From positions 1-33,782 of the forward strand of contig JAEWBF010000136.1 in assembly GCA_023391285.1 (NCBI GenBank): a DNA stretch of 33,782 bases. The letters are read 5' to 3'. The translations under genes and the position numbers were made by a program. Source of the stretch: Verrucomicrobiota bacterium. GTDB taxonomy: Bacteria; Verrucomicrobiota; Verrucomicrobiia; Opitutales; Opitutaceae. The notes below the pieces were generated by a model. It ran no database searches and had not been told where the DNA came from. It saw only the letters and a program-made list of their open reading frames with translations. Below are positions 1 through 7,396 of this stretch, piece by piece; position 1 is the first letter of the stretch; every line of letters starts with the position of its first letter.

Positions 1-4
1 GGGG

Positions 5-16
5 CCCCCCCCCCCC
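5..16. repeat. Homopolymer run of 12 C
   Basis: Four G are followed by twelve C in the spacer just beyond the 3' end of the LysM lipoprotein gene. Such tracts are slippage-prone. The tract sits at the extreme edge of the window, so the gene on its other side, and any phase-variation role, cannot be seen. An assembly or sequencing artefact is also possible. Confidence 0.6.
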
Positions 17-28
17 GCCGCTCCCGCC

Positions 29-874
29 TCACGGAATCGTCAGCTCCATCCCCAGCCGAAGCGCATTCTCATTCGGCATCACATTCCGATTCGCCGCATA
101 GATATCCCGCCACCGCGAACGATTCCCATAATACTTCTGCGCCAAACTGAACAACGTATCGCCTTTCGCCACCACATGCCGCCGTCCCGCCGCCGCAGGC
201 TGCGTCGCCGGACGCGTCGGCTGCGCCGGCACGAACGCCGCCGGATTCTCCGCCGGCGCCAGCGACACCGGTGAATCGTCTTCCTCCGCGGGCGCATAAA
301 ACGACGAAGGCACATCCCGCGCCACCGGCGCCGGCGTGCTGGTTCCCGCTCCCAACGCGATGCGCGACTGCGTCAACACCGGCGGATTCGCCCGCAAGCT
401 CGTGAGTTCCGCCCGCAATTGCTCGTTCTCCCGCTGCAGCCGGCCAATCAATTCCAACTCGTCCATCCGGTCCGCCCGGCTCTCCAACGGCTGCGCCGGC
501 AACGTGCGCGCAAACTCCCGCGTCGCCGCATCGATCCGCTGCTTCACCAGCGCCGCCTGACGCGAGTTCGGCTGCAGCTCGAGGTATTTGCGAAAATGAT
601 AAATCGCCGCCACCGGATCCTTCACCTGCTGCAGATACAACAGCCCCGCTTCGAGATGCGACTCCGGCGCCGCATCGCTCCGTTTCGCAATCACCTTCAA
701 AAACGCATTCAACGCCTCCTGATTCCGCCCCTGGCGCACCAACTGCTGTCCTTGCCGAAAATTCGGCTCATCCGCCTCCGCCGGCATCGCCGCATCGTTT
801 CCACGGTCGCACCCTGCGGCGCAAAACAATGCGACGCCGGCAAGCGCGACCTGGACCATCGAACGGATTCTCAT
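29..874 (-). CDS. LysM-domain lipoprotein with TPR-like region
   Basis: A 281-residue exported protein. The first ~22 residues form a lipoprotein signal (Met-Arg-Ile-Arg, hydrophobic stretch, lipobox ending Ala-Ala-Gly-Cys), so the mature protein should be lipid-anchored in the cell envelope. Residues ~38-115 are helical and TPR-like (FRQGQQLVRQGRNQEALNAF, then a second helix pair with YLELQPNS). A short coiled coil follows at ~138-160 (ELIGRLQRENEQLRAEL), then a Pro/Ala-rich linker. The last ~50 residues are a LysM fold (VVAKGDTLFSLAQKYYGN ... NALRLGMELTIP) that should bind peptidoglycan. The frame extends upstream to a TTG at 904, but the ATG at 874 puts charged residues directly before the hydrophobic core and is preferred. 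It is divergent from kdsD. The TPR plus LysM layout suggests an envelope scaffold; the precise role is unknown. Confidence 0.85.
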   Translation of the reverse strand: MRIRSMVQVALAGVALFCAAGCDRGNDAAMPAEADEPNFRQGQQLVRQGRNQEALNAFLKVIAKRSDAAPESHLEAGLLYLQQVKDPVAAIYHFRKYLELQPNSRQAALVKQRIDAATREFARTLPAQPLESRADRMDELELIGRLQRENEQLRAELTSLRANPPVLTQSRIALGAGTSTPAPVARDVPSSFYAPAEEDDSPVSLAPAENPAAFVPAQPTRPATQPAAAGRRHVVAKGDTLFSLAQKYYGNRSRWRDIYAANRNVMPNENALRLGMELTIP

Positions 875-951
875 CGAGCGAGGAAAACGGGATTGAACGA
901 CCAACCGTGGCGCCTAAATTCCGCCCACTCTTACCGCGACTCAAATCCTAA

Positions 952-1938
952 ATGCCGCTGCAACCGAAAACCATCCTCGCCCGGGCGCGCGCCTGCATCC
1001 GGACCGAGAGCGATGCACTGGCAGACACCGCGAAGGCCCTCGGCCCCGAGTTCGTCGACACCGCCCAAGCCGTCGAAGCCGCCATCGCCGCCGGCCAAAA
1101 ACTCATCTTCACCGGCGTCGGCAAAAACGCCCATATCGCCCAGAAACTCGCCGGCACGTTCAACAGCACCGGCGCCCCTTCCTGTTTCCTCGACGCCACC
1201 CAGGCTCTCCACGGAGACCTCGGCCTCTGCACCGAAGGCGATCTCGCCTTCCTTCTGAGCAACAGCGGCCAAACCGAGGAAATCCTCCGCCTCCTCCCCG
1301 TTCTCAAACGCCTCCAAGTCCGCCTCGTCGCCTTCACCGGCCAAGCCGACTCCGACCTCGCGAAAAACACCGACCACCGGCTCATCTACCGCGTCCGCCG
1401 CGAAGCCTGCCCGCTCGCGCTCGCCCCCACCGCCAGCACCACCGCCGCCCTTGCCCTCGGCGACGCGCTCGCCATGGTCCTGCTCGAATCCCGCGGACTC
1501 ACGCGCGACGACTTCGCCCGCTATCACCCGGCCGGCAACCTCGGCGCACTTCTCTTGAAGGTGAAAGACATCATGCGCACCGGCGATCGCCTCCCCGTCG
1601 CCCCGGAAAACGTCTCCACCCAGGACGCCATCCTCGCCATGACGCGCGCCAAATCCGGCAGCATCGCGCTGGTGCACGCAAAAACCGGGAAACTCACGGG
1701 CATTTTGACGGACGGTGACTTTCGTCGCAGCGCCCTCACCGGGCCCAACTTCCTCCAGCAACCCGTATCCACTTTCATGACGCGCAATCCCAAGGTAATT
1801 GCCGAGAACGCGCTCGGCGTCGACGCGCTGCGTCTCTTCGAGACGCACAAAATCGACGACCTTATCGTCATCAACGCGCAAGGACGGCCCGTCGGTCTCG
1901 TCGACGGCCAAGATCTACCCAAGCTGAAGATCGTGTGA
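952..1938 (+). CDS. kdsD: Arabinose-5-phosphate isomerase (KdsD/KpsF/GutQ family)
   Basis: 328 residues, the usual family length. It interconverts D-ribulose 5-phosphate and D-arabinose 5-phosphate, the first step toward Kdo for lipopolysaccharide, in the cytosol. The N-terminal SIS sugar-isomerase domain (~35-185) shows the family blocks: FTGVGKNAHIAQKLAGTFNS, QALHGDLG (with the conserved His) and SNSGQTEE. The FARYHPAGNLG segment closes that domain. Two CBS domains follow (~205-260 and ~270-325), the first beginning VKDIMRTGDRLP and the second STFMTRNPKV. The ATG at 952 begins directly at the conserved N-terminus. The presence of this gene supports an LPS-bearing Gram-negative host. The stop is followed by a repeat-filled spacer rather than a close downstream gene. 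Function is well supported by family motifs. Confidence 0.93.
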   Translation: MPLQPKTILARARACIRTESDALADTAKALGPEFVDTAQAVEAAIAAGQKLIFTGVGKNAHIAQKLAGTFNSTGAPSCFLDATQALHGDLGLCTEGDLAFLLSNSGQTEEILRLLPVLKRLQVRLVAFTGQADSDLAKNTDHRLIYRVRREACPLALAPTASTTAALALGDALAMVLLESRGLTRDDFARYHPAGNLGALLLKVKDIMRTGDRLPVAPENVSTQDAILAMTRAKSGSIALVHAKTGKLTGILTDGDFRRSALTGPNFLQQPVSTFMTRNPKVIAENALGVDALRLFETHKIDDLIVINAQGRPVGLVDGQDLPKLKIV

Positions 1939-1943
1939 CGACC

Positions 1944-2057
1944 CGCTTCGTCCCACTCCGCGATCGTCTCTGGCTCTCCGCTCGTAGCGGAACGCGTAAA
2001 CGCTTCGTCCCACCTCACGATCGTCTCGGGCCCTCCGCGCGTCGCGAAACGCGGTCT
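1944..2057. repeat. Two tandem diverged copies of a 57-bp intergenic unit
   Basis: Copy A spans 1944-2000 and copy B 2001-2057. Both begin CGCTTCGTCCCAC and share CGATCGTCTC at the same offset; by eye roughly three quarters or more of positions match. Each copy ends in an inverted-repeat core (GGAACGCG or GAAACGCG). The end of copy A plus the start of copy B forms the same module that recurs after the class I fumarase gene at 5234-5260. The spacer between kdsD and the next gene is essentially made of this material. Confidence 0.8.
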
Positions 2058-2084
2058 GCCCCGACTCGTCGGGGTGAGCGTTTC
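2046..2084. repeat. Nested hairpin in kdsD downstream spacer
   Basis: An outer arm GAAACGC (2046-2052) pairs with GCGTTTC (2078-2084). Inside it CCCCGA (2059-2064) pairs with TCGGGG (2069-2074) around a CTCG loop. It looks like an expanded member of the GGAACGC/GCGTTTC hairpin family seen at 1985-2010 and 5234-5260. No T-run follows, so it is not a canonical intrinsic terminator, though it could stabilise the kdsD transcript end. Confidence 0.7.
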
Positions 2085-2155
2085 GTCACGCTCCGCTTCG
2101 CAACACCACCCGCGCCCACCGCCTGCCGGAATGAGCGCCTTACGTCCACCCTCCG

Positions 2156-3406
2156 ATGAAACCGCCTCTCCGTGTCGGCCTAATCGGCATGGGCGGCTTC
2201 GCTGCCGCACACCACGCCACCGTCGCTCGCCTCGAAGATCGCGGCGAATGCCAGCTCGTCTGCACCTGCGACCCGCGCGCCGCCGACTTCGCCGCGCAAC
2301 AACAGCTCTGGAAATTCGACTCCCGCGGCGTAAAGGTCTTCGACGACTACCGCGTCATGCTCGAGCGCTGCCACCGCGAACTCGACCTGGTCGTCACGCC
2401 CACGCCCATTCAGCTCCACGCCGAAATGCACGCCGCCGCCGCGTCGTTCGGCCTGCCGAGCTATCTCGAAAAACCACCCACCCTCGATTACCGCGAACTC
2501 GAGGACATGATCGCTCGCGACGCGAGTCTCCCCAAAGCCTCTCTGGTCGGCTTCAACTTCATCGTCGAAAAAACGCGCCTCGCGCTCAAGGAACGCATCC
2601 TTTCCGGCGAATTCGGCACCGTCCGCGGCGCCACGCTCCTGGGACTCTGGCCGCGACCCACCAGCTACTTTCAACGCAACGCGTGGGCCGGCCGGCTCAT
2701 GATGGACAACCGCATCGTCCTCGACTCGTGCATGGGCAATGCCCTCGCACACTTCGTCCACAACGTTCTTTTCTGGGCCGGTCGCTGCCAGCTCTTCAGC
2801 TGGGCTCAACTCGCCGCCGTCCGCGCCGAACTCTACCGCGCCCACGATATCGAAGGCGCGGATACATTCTTCGTCGAAGCTGACTCCACCAGCGGCGTCA
2901 CGATGCGTTTCGCACTCTCGCACGCCTGCTCGGGCGCCAGCTCCCAATCGGAAGTCGTGGTCTGCGAACGCGCGACCGTGCGCTACATCGTCGGCCAAAC
3001 CGCGGAAGTTCGTTGGTGCGACGGCCGCGTCGAACGCATCGAACTCGGCCCGTTCGACGGCCTCACCGAGAATCATCTCGAGTATTACCGCTACCTCCGC
3101 GGCGCAACGCCACGCGCCGCCACCACGCTCGCCGACTCCCGCCCTCTCGTCGCGCTGAACGATCTCGCTCACGTCTCTTCCGGTCGCATCGCTCCGATCC
3201 CTCCCGAACGCATCAGCGGCACCCGCGACGAAAAAGAACAGAAAGACTATCTCGACGTCGCCGGCCTCACCGCGCTCCAGGAACAATTCGCCCTCCACGG
3301 GACCTGGCCGAGCGAGGCCGGCTGGTCCCGCGAACCCGCCACCGTCGCCACTCCCGGCGACCTCTCTCGCTTCCACGACGTCATCCGCGCGATGCTCGGC
3401 CGTTAA
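2156..3406 (+). CDS. Gfo/Idh/MocA family NAD(P)-dependent oxidoreductase
   Basis: 416 residues. The N-terminal Rossmann fold starts at once with LRVGLIGMGGFAAAHHATVA (GxGxxA-type dinucleotide site, residues ~5-24), then a CDP segment at the end of the second strand. The family EKP signature is present as YLEKPPTLDYRELEDM, and the next strand gives LVGFNFIVEKTRL. The C-terminal half is the GFO_IDH_MocA alpha/beta substrate domain, including DSCMGNALAHFVHNVLFWAG with the His expected near the active site. Family members oxidise or reduce sugars, inositols and related hydroxy compounds; the substrate here cannot be read from sequence. Such genes are multiplied in Verrucomicrobiota. The ATG at 2156 follows the repeat spacer. 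No operon partner is evident: the following fumarase gene starts 186 bases on. Confidence 0.88.
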   Translation: MKPPLRVGLIGMGGFAAAHHATVARLEDRGECQLVCTCDPRAADFAAQQQLWKFDSRGVKVFDDYRVMLERCHRELDLVVTPTPIQLHAEMHAAAASFGLPSYLEKPPTLDYRELEDMIARDASLPKASLVGFNFIVEKTRLALKERILSGEFGTVRGATLLGLWPRPTSYFQRNAWAGRLMMDNRIVLDSCMGNALAHFVHNVLFWAGRCQLFSWAQLAAVRAELYRAHDIEGADTFFVEADSTSGVTMRFALSHACSGASSQSEVVVCERATVRYIVGQTAEVRWCDGRVERIELGPFDGLTENHLEYYRYLRGATPRAATTLADSRPLVALNDLAHVSSGRIAPIPPERISGTRDEKEQKDYLDVAGLTALQEQFALHGTWPSEAGWSREPATVATPGDLSRFHDVIRAMLGR

Positions 3407-3420
3407 CTCCACCCATGGAG

Positions 3421-3440
3421 GCGCGGTGCCCCCACCGCGC
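3421..3440. repeat. Intergenic palindrome with CCCC loop (GCGCGGTG / CACCGCGC)
   Basis: An 8-bp perfect stem (3421-3428 with 3433-3440) closes on a CCCC loop 14 bases after the oxidoreductase stop codon. It has the same architecture as the palindromes at 10090-10111 and 10811-10832: a purine-rich GGAG or GTAG flank, a GC-rich stem of different sequence, and a C-rich loop. No U tract follows. Confidence 0.75.
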
Positions 3441-3592
3441 AAAGCGCCGCACCTCTTGCCCGCCACCGCGCGCATCTTGCCGCGCCTTTCCTTTTCGCCC
3501 CCGCTTCTACCACCGAAAGCCGTCCTGCTATCCGGCAGCAGCTGATGGCCACGCACTTGAGTCCCGCGCTTGCGCTTACACGCTCGTGTCTC

Positions 3593-5236
3593 ATGCCCAC
3601 TCCGCCGTTCACCTATCAGGATCCGTTTCCGCTCGGCGCGGATGAAACCGAATATCGCCTGCTCTCGAAGGACGGCGTCAGCACAGCGACATTCGAGGGC
3701 CAGGAAATCTTGAAGGTCGCACCCGAGGCACTCGCCTTCCTCGCACAACACGCCTTCCACGACTGCTCGTTCATGCTGCGCCCGAAACACCTGCAGCAGG
3801 TCGCCGCCATCCTCGACGATCCCGAAGCGTCCGCCAACGATCGCTACGTCGCCCTCACGCTGCTCAAAAACGCCGAGATCGCCGCCCAAGGCATCCTCCC
3901 GTTCTGCCAAGACACCGGCACCGCCACCATCGTGGCGAAAAAAGGCCAGCAAGTATGGACCGGCGCCAACGACGCCGAATGGCTCAGCCGCGGTGTCTAC
4001 GAATGCTACACCAAGGAAAACCTCCGCTACTCCCAAACCGCGCCCATCGATCTCTGGAAGGAAACCAACACCGGCACCAACCTCCCCGCGCAAATCGACC
4101 TCTACGCCACCGAGGGCGCCAAATACGAATTCCTCTTCGTTGCCAAGGGCGGCGGCTCCGCGAACAAGACATTCCTCTTCCAAGAAACCAAAGCGCTCCT
4201 CAATCCGAAGAGCTTCGAGAAATTCGTCACCGATAAACTCTCCTACCTCGGCACCGCCGCCTGCCCGCCTTATCACCTCGTCTTCGTCATCGGCGGCACC
4301 AGCGCCGAAGCCTGCCTCAAAACCGTCAAGCTCGCCTCCGCCAAATACCTCGACGCGCTTCCCACCACCGGCAACGAACACGGCCGCGCCTTCCGCGATC
4401 TCGCGATGGAAGCGCAAATCCTCTCGATCGCCCAAAAATCCGGCATCGGCGCCCAATTCGGCGGCAAGTATTTCGCGCTCGATGTCCGCGTCGTCCGCCT
4501 CCCGCGTCACGGCGCCAGCTGCCCCGTCGGCGTCGGCGTCTCCTGCAGCGCCGATCGCAACATCAAGGGGAAGATCACCAAGGACGGCATCTGGCTCGAG
4601 CAGATGGAAACCAACCCCGGCCGCTTCATCCCCGCCGATCAGCGCACGCTCAAGGACGACAACATCGTCCGCATCGACCTCAACCAACCGATGTCGCAGA
4701 TCCGCGCCGAACTCTCCAAACATCCCGTCACCACCCGCGTCTCGCTCTCCGGTCCGATGATCGTCGCACGCGACATCGCTCACGCCAAACTCAAGGAGCG
4801 CGTCGATTCCGGCCTGGGCCTCCCCCAATACCTTAAAGATCATCCCGTCTATTACGCCGGCCCTGCGAAAACGCCCACCGGTTACGCCTCCGGTTCATTC
4901 GGCCCCACCACCGCCGGACGCATGGACAGCTACGTCGACCTCTTCCAATCGCTCGGCGGCTCCATGGTCATGCTCGCCAAAGGCAACCGCAGCGCCGCCG
5001 TCACCCACGCCTGCAAACAACACGGCGGCTTCTACCTCGGCAGCATCGGCGGCCCCGCCGCGATTCTCGCCAAGGAAAACATCACCAAAGTCGAAACGCT
5101 CGAATACCCCGAGCTCGGCATGGAAGCCGTGTGGAAGATCGAAGTGAAAGACTTCCCCGCGTTCATCCTCGTCGACGACAAAGGCAACGACTTCTTCGCC
5201 AACGGCTGCAGCGCCTGCCTCCCAGCGAAAAAGTAG
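3593..5236 (+). CDS. fumA: Class I fumarate hydratase (iron-sulfur, FumA/FumB type)
   Basis: 547 residues, nearly the length of E. coli FumA (548). It hydrates fumarate to L-malate in the TCA cycle using an oxygen-sensitive [4Fe-4S] cluster. Alpha and beta domains are fused, as in FumA/B. Recognisable blocks are YQDPFPLGADETEYRLL at the N-terminus, EGQEILKVAPEALAFLAQ, LPFCQDTGTATIVAKKGQ (a cluster Cys), AKGGGSANKTFLFQETKALL, GTAACPPYHLVFVIGGTSAE (second Cys), RLPRHGASCPVGVGVSCSAD (third Cys region), and in the beta half YAGPAKTPTGYASGSFGPTT. The start at 3593 gives the conserved N-terminus; the in-frame ATG at 3545 would add 16 residues not expected in the family. The TAG stop lies inside a repeat module. 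It converges with the YjbQ gene. A class II fumarase lies 0.5 kb beyond. Confidence 0.95.
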   Translation: MPTPPFTYQDPFPLGADETEYRLLSKDGVSTATFEGQEILKVAPEALAFLAQHAFHDCSFMLRPKHLQQVAAILDDPEASANDRYVALTLLKNAEIAAQGILPFCQDTGTATIVAKKGQQVWTGANDAEWLSRGVYECYTKENLRYSQTAPIDLWKETNTGTNLPAQIDLYATEGAKYEFLFVAKGGGSANKTFLFQETKALLNPKSFEKFVTDKLSYLGTAACPPYHLVFVIGGTSAEACLKTVKLASAKYLDALPTTGNEHGRAFRDLAMEAQILSIAQKSGIGAQFGGKYFALDVRVVRLPRHGASCPVGVGVSCSADRNIKGKITKDGIWLEQMETNPGRFIPADQRTLKDDNIVRIDLNQPMSQIRAELSKHPVTTRVSLSGPMIVARDIAHAKLKERVDSGLGLPQYLKDHPVYYAGPAKTPTGYASGSFGPTTAGRMDSYVDLFQSLGGSMVMLAKGNRSAAVTHACKQHGGFYLGSIGGPAAILAKENITKVETLEYPELGMEAVWKIEVKDFPAFILVDDKGNDFFANGCSACLPAKK

Positions 5237-5260
5237 CGGAACGCGTGAGCGTTTCGTCGC
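5234..5260. repeat. Hairpin repeat GGAACGC-GTGA-GCGTTTC at the fumarase 3' end
   Basis: The segment TAGCGGAACGCGTGAGCG and the bases after it match 1985-2010 with only a few substitutions. GGAACGC pairs with GCGTTTC (one G-U) around a GTGA loop. The first three bases are the stop codon of the class I fumarase, so the element abuts or supplies the gene end. It lies between convergent genes and may act as a transcript-end structure for either. Confidence 0.7.
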
Positions 5261-5269
5261 GCCCTTCCC

Positions 5270-5689
5270 CTACTCCCCCACCACCGTCACCAGCACCTGC
5301 CGCGAGTGCGCCGCGCGCCGGTGCTCCCACAGATAGATCCCCTGCCAGGTCCCGAGCTGCATCCGCCCCTCCGCGAATGGCACACATTCGCCCGTTCGCG
5401 TCAGCGCCATCTTGATGTGACTCGGCATATCGTCCGACCCTTCGAGCGTGTGCTCGAAATGCGGATCGTTCTCCGGCACATGCCGATTCATCCAAGCCTC
5501 GAGATCCCGTCGGGCCGAAGGATCCGCATTCTCCATGATCACAAGCGAACAGCTCGTGTGCTGACAAAACACCGACACGACCCCGCACCGCTGCTTGCTC
5601 CTCGCCAGCTCGCGCGCCACCGCCTCCGTAATCTCATGCAAACCCTGCCCCCGCGTGCGCACCGTAATCGTCGATTGCTGAACCGGCAT
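5270..5689 (-). CDS. YjbQ/UPF0047 family protein
   Basis: 139 residues, the full family length. Diagnostic blocks are CQHTSCSLVIMENADPSARR, a HFEHTLEGSDDMPSHIK segment with the conserved His residues, and FAEGRMQLGTWQGIYLWEHR near the C-terminus. E. coli YjbQ has been reported to show weak thiamine-phosphate synthase activity, hence the database name secondary thiamine-phosphate synthase, but the physiological role is unsettled. The protein is a small cytosolic barrel, usually trimeric, with a His-rich pocket. It sits between the two fumarase genes, converging with the first and downstream of the second on the same strand, separated from the latter by 100 bases containing a palindrome at 5727-5745. 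It probably has its own promoter there. Confidence 0.93.
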   Translation of the reverse strand: MPVQQSTITVRTRGQGLHEITEAVARELARSKQRCGVVSVFCQHTSCSLVIMENADPSARRDLEAWMNRHVPENDPHFEHTLEGSDDMPSHIKMALTRTGECVPFAEGRMQLGTWQGIYLWEHRRAAHSRQVLVTVVGE

Positions 5690-5726
5690 CTCACCTTCCT
5701 CCCATAAATCTTCGTTCCGACGGAAG

Positions 5727-5745
5727 TGTCATATTATGTATGACA
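5727..5745. promoter_or_regulatory. Perfect 7+7 palindrome upstream of the yjbQ-like gene
   Basis: TGTCATA (5727-5733) and TATGACA (5739-5745) are exact inverted repeats separated by TTATG. The site is strikingly AT-rich in a high-GC region and lies 38 bases upstream of the start codon at 5689. This is the expected shape and place for a dimeric repressor or activator site, possibly overlapping a promoter. No regulator can be named from the sequence. Confidence 0.55.
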
Positions 5746-5789
5746 GTTTCCTTCGCTCAATTCCGCCCACGTTCCGTCTCCGTCGCCTT

Positions 5790-7199
5790 TCAACCTCCCG
5801 CTCCTCCCAGCCCGCTCGCGCCCGGCTTCGTCATCGACAGTGGCTCCAACGCCCGATCCAGCGCTGCCGCCTCCATCAACTTTTTCTCGAGCACGATCTC
5901 CCGCAGCGTCCGCCCGCTCCGAAGAGCCTCCTTCGCCACCGCCGCCGCCTGATCGTATCCGATAAACGGATTCAACGCCGTCACCAGCATCAGCGAACGA
6001 TCCACGAGTTCGCGACACCTCGCCTCATCCGCCTCCAACCCATTCACGCATTTCTCCGTGAAGACCCGCACGCCATTTGCTAGGCAGTGAATCGACTCGT
6101 GCAGACAATGCGCGATCAGCGGAATCGTGACGTTCAACTCGAAATGCCCGTCGCGCCCGCCATTCACCACCGTCTGCGCCAGCCCTTGCGCGTAAAGGCA
6201 CACTTGCACGAGCATCTCGCTCATCACCGGATTCACCTTCCCCGGCATGATCGACGATCCCGGCTGCGTCGCCGGCAGACGAATCTCGCCTAGTCCCGCC
6301 CGCGGCCCCGATCCCAGCAGCCGGATGTCGTTCGCGATCTTCGTCAAACTCGCCGCGATCGTCGCGATCTGCCCCGCCGCCTCCACGCAATCGTCGCGCG
6401 CCGCCTGCGCCTCGAAATGATTTCCCGCCTCCTCGAAACCGAGCCCTGTCTCCTCGTTTAGGATACGACAAACGCGGGTCCCGAATTCCGGATGACAATT
6501 GATCCCCGTTCCCACCGCCGTCCCGCCGACCGCCAGTTCGCTCAGCACCGCAATCGCCTTCCTCGCCCGCGCCGCCGACTTGCGCGCCTGCGCGGCATAC
6601 CCGGAAAACTCCTGCCCCAACGTCAGCGGCGTCGCATCCATCAAATGCGTCCGCCCAATCTTCACGATTCCCGCAAATGCCTCCGCCTTCTTTTCCAGCG
6701 CCGCCGCCAGGCCGTCCAGCGCCGGTGCCAGTTCGCGCTGAATCGCCACCGCCACACTCACGTGTAGCGCTGCCGGAATGATGTCGTTCGACGATTGCCC
6801 AAGATTCACGTCGTCGTTCGGGTGCAACGGCTTCTTCGCCCCAATCGGCAAACCCGCGAGCTGGCTGGCGCGATTCGCGATCACCTCATTGGCATTCATG
6901 TTCGTCGACGTGCCCGACCCGGTTTGAAACACATCGATCGGGAAGTGCGCCGTCAGCTTTCCTTCCGCGATCTCTCGCGCCACCCGCTGGATTTGTTCGC
7001 TCTTCTCTCGCGGCAACAACCCCAGCTCTTCATTCGCCCGCGCACACGCGAGCTTCACCAACCCCAGCCCGCGAACGAACGCCTCCGGCATCGGCCGCCC
7101 GCTCACCGGAAAATTCAACACCGCCCGCTGCGTCGACGCTCCATACAACGCCTCTTCAGGCACCGACATTTCTCCCATCGAATCTTTTTCCGTGCGCAT
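5790..7199 (-). CDS. fumC: Class II fumarate hydratase
   Basis: 469 residues, standard for the iron-independent fumarases (fumarase/aspartase superfamily). It catalyses the same fumarate to malate reaction as the class I enzyme upstream but without an iron-sulfur cluster. Key blocks are TEKDSMGEMSVPEEALYGAS at the N-terminus, FQTGSGTSTNMNANEVIANR, GRTHLMDATPLTLGQEFSGY (catalytic His region), and the superfamily signature GSSIMPGKVNPVMSEML with the catalytic Ser loop. An NPFIGYDQAAAVAKEAL segment near the C-terminus is also typical and favours fumarase over aspartase or argininosuccinate lyase. The ATG at 7199 lacks a visible Shine-Dalgarno sequence and is directly preceded by the palindrome at 7202-7214. 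The last ~20 residues are Gly/Ala/Pro rich. Confidence 0.95.
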   Translation of the reverse strand: MRTEKDSMGEMSVPEEALYGASTQRAVLNFPVSGRPMPEAFVRGLGLVKLACARANEELGLLPREKSEQIQRVAREIAEGKLTAHFPIDVFQTGSGTSTNMNANEVIANRASQLAGLPIGAKKPLHPNDDVNLGQSSNDIIPAALHVSVAVAIQRELAPALDGLAAALEKKAEAFAGIVKIGRTHLMDATPLTLGQEFSGYAAQARKSAARARKAIAVLSELAVGGTAVGTGINCHPEFGTRVCRILNEETGLGFEEAGNHFEAQAARDDCVEAAGQIATIAASLTKIANDIRLLGSGPRAGLGEIRLPATQPGSSIMPGKVNPVMSEMLVQVCLYAQGLAQTVVNGGRDGHFELNVTIPLIAHCLHESIHCLANGVRVFTEKCVNGLEADEARCRELVDRSLMLVTALNPFIGYDQAAAVAKEALRSGRTLREIVLEKKLMEAAALDRALEPLSMTKPGASGLGGAGG

Positions 7200-7201
7200 A
7201 A

Positions 7202-7214
7202 CAAAGCAGCTTTG
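7202..7214. promoter_or_regulatory. Palindrome CAAAGC-A-GCTTTG abutting the fumC start
   Basis: A perfect 6+6 inverted repeat with one central base ends two bases before the fumC ATG on the minus strand. In RNA its single-base centre makes it a poor hairpin, so a DNA-binding site or chance are likelier. Its position would overlap the ribosome-binding region. The rest of the 7215-7345 spacer shows no clear promoter or gene. Confidence 0.35.
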
Positions 7215-7345
7215 ATCAGTTGAGATTTTCCGCAGCCGTTCAACGAAGGGGCTTCCCCTTTCCCTTCTTCCGTCAAACCGCTATCGCGCTTCATCCAGAA
7301 AGCAAAACCGCGAACACCTCGCGCTCCCCCGCCCCCGCTAACCAT

Positions 7346-7373
7346 AAAAAAGCCGCGGCGTCTCTGCCGCGGC
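7346..7373 (-). terminator. Rho-independent terminator of the sigma/anti-sigma pair
   Basis: On the minus strand GCCGCGGC, a 6-base loop and GCCGCGGC form an 8-bp GC stem followed at once by six T. It lies 23 bases beyond the stop codon of the gene at 7397-8206, so it ends that transcript before fumC. Confidence 0.9.
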
Positions 7374-7396
7374 CCAAAGTTGTTTTCTGGCGTCGC

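Noticed and set aside
419..1258. 279-codon Arg/Pro-rich plus-strand frame across the LysM gene and the start of kdsD
   Set aside because: It overlaps two supported genes and its composition (Arg, Pro, Leu) is that of a frame-shifted high-GC shadow.
931..1911. 326-codon minus-strand frame opposite kdsD
   Set aside because: Shadow of kdsD; the sense product is a clear SIS-CBS protein and the antisense product has no recognisable features.
1935..2159. 74-codon frame between kdsD and the oxidoreductase that overlaps both by a few bases
   Set aside because: It only translates the tandem 57-bp repeat (giving a duplicated FVP...DRL pattern), with a GTG start and no ribosome site. It is better explained as repeat DNA.
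2180..4843. 887-codon open frame on the minus strand across the oxidoreductase and class I fumarase genes
   Set aside because: It is antisense to two genes with unmistakable family motifs, and its translation is Gly/Ala/Glu/Asp-rich without motifs. Such mirror frames arise from strong GC-biased third positions.
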